In this document: piece after piece, positions 58,160 through 64,000 of the stretch
Layout: the number at the start of each line of letters is the position of its first letter
Position numbering within the stretch: the first letter of the stretch is position 1
DNA from: Marasmius tenuissimus
Taxonomy: Eukaryota; Basidiomycota; Agaricomycetes; Agaricales; Marasmiaceae
Direction of reading: 5' to 3'
DNA: 64,000 bases
Assembly: GCA_029532415.1 (NCBI GenBank)
Contig: JAQOTA010000047.1
Location: 992,001 to 1,056,000 of the forward strand
Notes under the pieces: model-generated
What the model was told of the DNA's origin: nothing
The model's database searches: none
What the model saw: only the letters and a program-made list of their open reading frames with translations
Position numbers and translations under genes: made by a program

Positions 58160-59060
58160 GAAAATTCTGAGAGGCACTCACGATGTTGTCGTTGAGTCTC
58201 AACTAGCTTCCCCCTTCCAACGAAGTCAAAGTCAAGTTCGGCGACACATGCTCGATATTCCCATCCAGCTATATGGACGCCTCGCGATAATCAAAAGCGA
58301 GCTCAACACGACCTGAAGCATCCAAAACAACGCTCTCCCCCCAACTTGAACGGGATTTCCATCACTCCAAGCCCACAACAGCGACCGGATGGTGATTAGC
58401 CTCCCATCTCCAAATCTACGCGGACGAGTCCGCTAGGTCTGGATGTTTGGACCGCTCGGAAGGAGACCGAGGAAAGAGGAAGTATCGTCCGAGTCCATGA
58501 CGAATGCTGCATCTGGGGAGTGTGCACCTAGTTCTTCGATTCTGATATGTTTGTCTACCCATTCATCTGTGACCGAGGGAGGTATCTGGCCTGCCTTTCG
58601 TCGAAAGCTAGAAGGATGCCCTAAAAACACAACCAGTCAGTACGGAGGAGAACGCGAGGAGTGACTTTAAGATGACGTACGACCCAAGTCACCTCTCTCA
58701 AACTTCCAACTCCACCTTCGAGACTTCGTTAGGCTGCTCTAACCATCGTTACTCTTTCGCCGTTTGTCTTTCTGGGCAACAGTGTTGGGAACAGGGCCCA
58801 GGCGTGCCGGATGCCTTGAAATTGGCTGGAGGAGAGTTCAGTGATATTCAAGCCGTGGTAGTTTCCACCTCTGCTCGCGGCAGAAGGGAATAATCTTGCA
58901 TAGGTTGACTTGTTTGGCAAAGAAGTCGGCTTGGATGATCGAACAGAGCTCGTCGTGATGGTGGTTTCGGTTGGGGTTACGGGCGCCAATTGTCTTCACG
59001 TGCCTTGTCCGCAACAACCACTTTGACTCGTCACTCAAGAGCAGCAACTTCAAGCTCACC
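58160..59060 (-). pseudogene. unknown family W, copy 2
   Basis: Minus strand. GQIPPSVTDEWVDKHIRIEE then LGAHSPDAAFVMDSDDTSSF and LGLLPSGPNIQT (58,600-58,433) align with copy 1. An upstream exon near 59,060 starts MSLKLLLLSDESKWLLRTRH. Stops and frame changes downstream. Function unknown. Confidence 0.4.
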
Positions 59061-59099
59061 GAAAAACTGGTACAGATTCGTAGATGGGTACATGTCTTG

Positions 59100-62000
59100 G
59101 AAATTTGATCAGGAGGAGACGGCTCTGAAATGCAAATCAGAGACTGTGGGCTAGGTATGTCCGCGATTTACCCATTCAACACGTTACTGACGAGTGGCTA
59201 GTCACCCCGAAACACTCAGAGAGTAACAAACGGAAGATTCAATGTGTTTGAATCCCACAAATAATCAATGACACTCATCCAGTCACTCGCCTGAGAGAAC
59301 AGAGAGCGGATACCTTGATACTTTGGTTGCTGTTGGGCTGACCTAGCTGTACGTCTCTCCCGCGCCTTCTCCTCACTTTCTATCTCGATCGTCCGTTGTG
59401 CTTGTCTTTCTTCCCTTCCTTTTTTTTCGCTAGTTGACATCCCTTCTCCCTATAGGTCAACGTTGTCATCTTCTCACATCCAAACACATTCACGGTCCCT
59501 CTCTGGATATCACCAGTCGTTCTCTTCTCGGCTTCTCTCGACTCTCCGGTTGTGCGAAGGCCCAAGCTTATCGCCCTGACCTCATTACATACTCCAAACG
59601 AGAACCTGCGTCGTAGCGTCATCCCAACTACAACTACAACTACAACTCAAATCGCGTCGCTGTACCAAAACTTCGTGGCCTGCTCTCAACTCTCAGCCAT
59701 CAACCTACGCCTCAATATCGGAGTGGAGCGTTTAGACGATAGGGGTGCTGGGGATGAAGCTGAAGGCTGGGTGCAAGAGACTGTACAATGGAAATGGCAA
59801 CGCACTCGGACCATCAACTGCGGTCTCCCTGCACGAATCAGACGGTGCCCTATCTACAGCTGATCATACACCCCGTTTTTCTGCCAACCTCTTCCGTTGG
59901 ACGCGTAGCCCCACCGACCTTCCGGTGTTCGCTGCACCACTACTTCGGACGTCAAGTCCAAGATACATCCCCTTCTCGTGAGCACAGGCAGGTTCCCCCT
60001 CTTAATCCCAAGAGATCAACCGTCACAGGAGGGAAGGGCGGGTAGATAGTAGATGCGCCGAGGATAGTCCAACTTGGGGAACTTGCAGTTATGACTCAAA
60101 GCAGGAGAAGGGGCGTCACCGGGATGGACGAAGGAGTTGCTGCAATGTCAAGATTGGGTTTGTTTTTTTTCATTATCAGTTACAGACTGGCTTCCCCTCA
60201 CTCTGCGTCCTCACATCACGGATCTGTAGCATCATGCACATATTTTCTTGTACCCGTTCCCTCCGTCCGACACCGCTTGTCGTCCCATTGCATCTGTAGT
60301 CTTTCTTCTCGGTCAATGCCCTTTCTGCTACGGTACTTTTGTTGTTCCTTATGAGGGGGGGGGAATGCGTTGTTGTACTACTACAATCGACTTTTTGAAT
60401 GATCTTATGTTGAAACTAGTGTGCAGATATAGAATAGCGTAGATCTCCCGCTTATACAACGTGAATACAAGTCTCTAATCAGAGCACGTTGGGCTTGGTA
60501 TCCTCTCTTCAAGCAATACATCAGGCCAATCGGTAAAGGTAAAATACGTTGGATTTCGCATTCCATCCCCCACCAGTAACCATTCCGGACAGCAACGTCA
60601 TTCCCGAGTTGCGCAAAATGATCCTCGTCATCTTCACCTCCTATCGACAAATACAACGAAATCGAAAGAGAAGGAGCACGAGGAGGCCTGAGGACGGTAG
60701 TGCCATACGCTGGTTCGATATAATGCCTCCTCTCCTTTCGGATTGTGTAAAGTAAATGTAGGCTGTACGGGCGAGCAAAGGGGAAGGGGGGAATGGGGGT
60801 GTTGGGGACGAAGACGTAATGTTATCAGAACCTATACGTCGATGATACTGCGGTTGGTTGACGTCGAGGCAAGAATTAGAGGTTCGAACAGGGAAAAAGA
60901 AGTTAACAGATCAAGTACCTGGACTTGGGCCCTCCCTTGACTACGCCCGGAAAGACTGAAACCTCTCCTATGACCTCGTAACGACGCCATATGGTCGATT
61001 TTGGTAGCAAACAAATCAACCATAAACGGGAAGGTATCGGAGGTGAAGGACACGAGCTTTGTCAGGAGGTGGCTCAGCTCGAGAACTCGAGAAGACGATG
61101 TCATTAAACGGGTTGAGACATCTTGTCATTGATGGAGGCATTGAACTTTGAGAACGCCGCCCACAATCTCAAGCAACGTCGCGAAGACAACATTGAATGC
61201 CCCTGCAAACTCGTTCTCGAAGCCATGGGCAGCGGTACCTGCATTGGGGTTGACGACGGTGTGTTGTGGAAGCATGATAGTAATCGACTACGAGGGATTG
61301 GTGCGCCTCCCCTCTATCCGGTAGTCGCGCTTAACGAACAGGGGGTCTGAAGAATCTCGAGTCGGTGGAGCAGTGGCGAATATTAGGCGAGCGGGATGCC
61401 TACGACCTATCGGGTTCCTCCGCATCCACCTCTACATTCATGACCACGATCTTGTTCCTCTCGACTGCCCCGACCTCGACCCTCTGAGGCGAATGTCCGA
61501 ATCTACCTCGTGGAGCTGGTTGAGCGTGGCATCCACGGAGTCTTCAAGGTGGTCACTCCAACGAATCTCTTTGTTTGCCCTTCACCGTCTTGTTGCCGAA
61601 GGCGAGGTGACCTTTTGTCAGGCTGAGAAGCAACACATGCGGTCAAAGGCTTCGGTATCGACGAGGCAGGTGAGCGTTGCTGGGGTAGAGACAGTTGAGC
61701 ATGTCTATGAGAGAGTTGAACATTTGAAATCAGCCTAAGTTATCGTGATGAAAAAACACATACCCAACCTGAAACGCCCTTAAAACTCCAGTCATCACTT
61801 CCGATCCGGCACCTCAATCGTCTGTCCCGAAATGATCCACAAGATTCTGTCACGAGCAGCCGATTGGGCATATGTACCCCTCATATTGAGGAATACGGAC
61901 GAGGTGTGGGCGTCGTAGAGACGTGACGGTTCTACTGAGGTTGTCGGGTACCAGTAAAGTTGGTGTATGCACAGGGAAGGGATGGGTAGACTAGGTTTCT

Positions 62001-62650
62001 AGAGGCGTGCCGGACGAGGCAAGACGAACAACGTTGGAGTCCCAGCCGGCTTCAATTCACTCGTACCCACTCGAGGTCAGTACCCCGCCGCAACCGCCTA
62101 CGTAGGTGAAAACCCTGGGGTACCCGTTAATCAACACAGCCCCTTTCGCTGCCTCTTTCCCCTCGCGAGCCCACTGTCCTTTTGACACGTAGCGTGGCCC
62201 TCCTATATTGCTTTGGAGGGCGGGATGCTCGTTTTCTTGCATCATCCTAACGAGTCCGAGTGTTCGATGCTTGTGATACCGGATAGCGCCAGAGTTCCGT
62301 GGTTATCTGGCTGCGTAAAGGACTGAGCGAGACCAGTGTCGATGATCATGATGTGGATAATTCGGTGAATGTAGAAGTCGTCCGGGAGGTTGATTGTGCG
62401 GGTGAGCTGAGGATCCAGGAGGGTTTTGATATCCGGTTCCACCAATGTGTGGATGATTTGAGAACGTTGTGAGCAAATAGGGAATGCAAACAACATTTTG
62501 AGGGGGGGCAGGGCGGAATACGAAATCCACTCGACGTTAGGCTCATCTTAGAACGCGGTGCAGGTGAAAGCTGGGCAGATGAGGGTTTTCACCGTTGATG
62601 GTGACGACCACGTCGTTCTCATCTCCGGGTTCCAAGATATGGCTTATAAC
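59100..62650. other. 3.5 kb without a confident gene
   Basis: Contains a CAACTA-type simple repeat (59,625-59,650), a 10-G run (60,353-60,362) and scattered minus-strand coding-like pieces (DIKTLLDPQLTRTINLPDDF near 62,430; EDSVDATLNQLHEVDSDIRL near 61,530). No spliced model or family could be assigned; probably eroded genes. Confidence 0.35.
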
Positions 62651-62659
62651 CCGGCCAGT

Positions 62660-63075
62660 ATCCAGACGCCTGACTGCGCGTGGCACCTTCAGCTTGAACT
62701 TGAACTGCTCCCACTGGAGCCACCAGTGTCGCCACCGCCCAATCCACCTCCACTGCACCCCCCGCCTCCCTTCCATGACTAGAGCCCAGCCCTCCCTGAC
62801 TAGTTGAACGACCCCACGTATTACGACGACCAAGGATTAGAGTAGACACCAACAGGGACGAATCCAACCATAGGTCCCACGATGACAACTATACTGTTGC
62901 TGGTCCTGTTTTTACCATCTTGCCTCAGAAAACCGGGTTGTGGTATGATTGGTCTCGAAAGACTTGCGGTTCTCTTCTTCTTGAGGGCCTCGAATGTTTC
63001 CACCGAGTCCTATCATTCGACACATTGAGTCCTGCATAGATCGTTCCCCCAACTACTCGAGTGCAGGTTCACGGG
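62660..63075 (-). pseudogene. fragment of membrane-protein family (Y-e)
   Basis: Matches 55,630-56,025 (Gly/Ser-rich segment, CTCAGAAAACCGGG near 62,924, GGTTCTCTTCTTCTTGAGGG). Ends abruptly at 63,075, where NOSIP/NLR promoter DNA begins. Confidence 0.55.
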
Positions 63076-63582
63076 TGTTTTGCAGGGGAGTAGGAGGTGG
63101 TAAGAGGAAAGAGAGAACCGTGAGACCTTTTTGTGGAGGAATCATCGACGAGCGCCCATAGGCGCCCACACTTTTGTCTTCCGTTCGTTTGACTATGTAC
63201 GCCCCATCGTTCTTGTTCATTCTCTCAACACGGGCCTGAATCCCCTTCTTCTAAAACTTTTCGCACTCTTCTGCCATGCGATTCAACTTCTAGCCTGGCT
63301 CTAAAAGTGGATTCTAATCACCGTCAATCACCACGGGCCTCTGGCATAGGCTCTCACGAGTCGCTCTGTCAGCTATTGCAACCGCTAGATGGGTCAAGGG
63401 TATGCAGCCAAACACAACGTGCCCCAAACGTGCCCTCCATACCACTACCTTGCCTCTCAACGACAGGCTTCTTTATACCCTCTGTCCTTCACCGCCATCC
63501 TTTCACAACCCATTGGATTGAGACATCTCCTAGCCAACACTTCTGAGAATCGTACTTCCTTGGTCTGCTTGACAGTCCGCCC
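63076..63582. promoter_or_regulatory. third copy of the NOSIP/NLR promoter
   Basis: Starts TTTTGCAGGGGAGTAGGAGG, matching 21,055 onwards, and holds CGAGCGCCCATAGGCGCCCA at 63,149-63,168. The NOSIP coding part is missing. Confidence 0.55.
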
Positions 63583-64000
63583 ATGGATGACAGGACATTC
63601 ATACGAAATCGACACACTGGTCCAGGCGCGCAAAACAACAACAATGACACAGGAATCCAGAACGTCAATACGGGTGGCCACATAGGCCATATGTCTGGAG
63701 GTTCAGTTCAGTTCACAGAGAACAGGACAGCTCCCATTGGTGAGTCTTGTATTTCGTTCGGATGAAGCTTGCAGGTAATCTCACCCACGTCGAAACAGCA
63801 CCCAAAACCCTCCAAGAAGCAATTGCAGGCGTTGGGGCGTCCCATAACGCAGAGCAACAGTATTCACGCGGGGAGTGTCTTGAAGGAACCCGCGAGGTTC
63901 TCCTTGAGATGATCCGTGACTGGATCTCGGCCAAAGACCCACAACATCCCATCTTCTGTCTTACCGGAGCTGTTGGCGTTGGCAAAACCGCTATTGCGAT
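63583..64000 (+). CDS. NACHT NLR-like NTPase (NLR-C), 5' end only
   Basis: Third paralogue, cut by the window end. Exon 1 63,583-63,739 encodes FIRNRHTGPGAQNNNNDTGI then QNVNTGGHIGHMSGGSVQF. A 35-nt intron with intact gtgag...gcag (63,740-63,774) leads to NLTHVETAPKTLQEAIAGVG, YSRGECLEGTREVLLEM and the Walker A GAVGVGKTAIA at the very end. Confidence 0.85.

Noticed and set aside
1..64000. tRNA, rRNA and riboswitch genes.
   Set aside because: None recognised by eye; a covariance-model scan was not possible, so small RNAs cannot be excluded.

Overview
This window is from a filamentous basidiomycete (Agaricomycetes-type) nuclear genome. Genes are split by many short GT-AG introns, mostly about 50-65 nt. 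The gene families are typical of that group: Zn2Cys6 / fungal-specific transcription factors, NACHT-type NLR-like NTPases, LRR F-box proteins, a CE16-like SGNH hydrolase, and large KDZ DNA transposons carrying a TET/JBP dioxygenase. I saw no prokaryotic features, rRNA, tRNA or CRISPR. Species cannot be named from sequence alone.

Layout. 0-9 kb is ordinary gene-dense DNA: a Zn2Cys6 transcription factor (TF1, +), an SGNH/GDSL hydrolase (-), a PI-PLC-like phosphodiesterase (+) and a NOSIP-type U-box/RING protein (-). NOSIP is divergent from a NACHT NTPase (NLR-A, +, 9.1-12.8 kb) across a 0.5-kb shared promoter. From there rightwards the region is a mosaic of segmental duplications. The promoter plus the first exons of NOSIP plus the NLR recur at 20.7-25.2 kb (NLR-B). 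The promoter plus the start of a third NLR recur at 63.1-64 kb (NLR-C, cut by the window end). Fragments of the TF gene follow NLR-A and NLR-B, and another N-truncated TF copy lies at 52.3-54.2 kb. Between these units (13.6-20.7 and 54.3-63 kb) are decayed copies of a single-pass membrane protein family, an F-box/LRR pseudogene split by a 789-bp MITE, and other repeated remnants.

The centrepiece is a 22.7-kb DNA transposon at 27,875-50,565. It has terminal inverted repeats of about 195 bp and a 7-bp target duplication (CTTGTGA). It landed inside the second TF paralogue (TF2), leaving its 5' half at 50.6-51.7 kb and its 3' half at 25.6-27.9 kb. It encodes a KDZ (Kyakuja-Dileera-Zisupton) transposase and a TET/JBP-family 2-oxoglutarate/Fe(II) dioxygenase. 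Further cargo includes a protein with a Gln-Phe-Asn repeat tract, two paralogous unknown proteins placed one at each end, and several spliced unknown genes. The element is dotted with GCTCC/GGAGC motif clusters. It has itself been invaded by a 2.6-kb element and by two hAT-like MITEs with perfect 8-bp target duplications, both within one cargo gene. The transposase and the TET/JBP gene each contain one in-frame TGA where an Arg CGA codon would fit, so this copy may be decaying.

Other notable structure: a 6-nt microexon restores the third zinc-ligand cysteine of TF1, and a 5-nt microexon restores the catalytic CHTDC box of the PLC-like protein. The NLRs begin with a Gly/Asn/Gln-rich motif resembling amyloid-signalling motifs, and after the NACHT they carry three diverged copies of one module.
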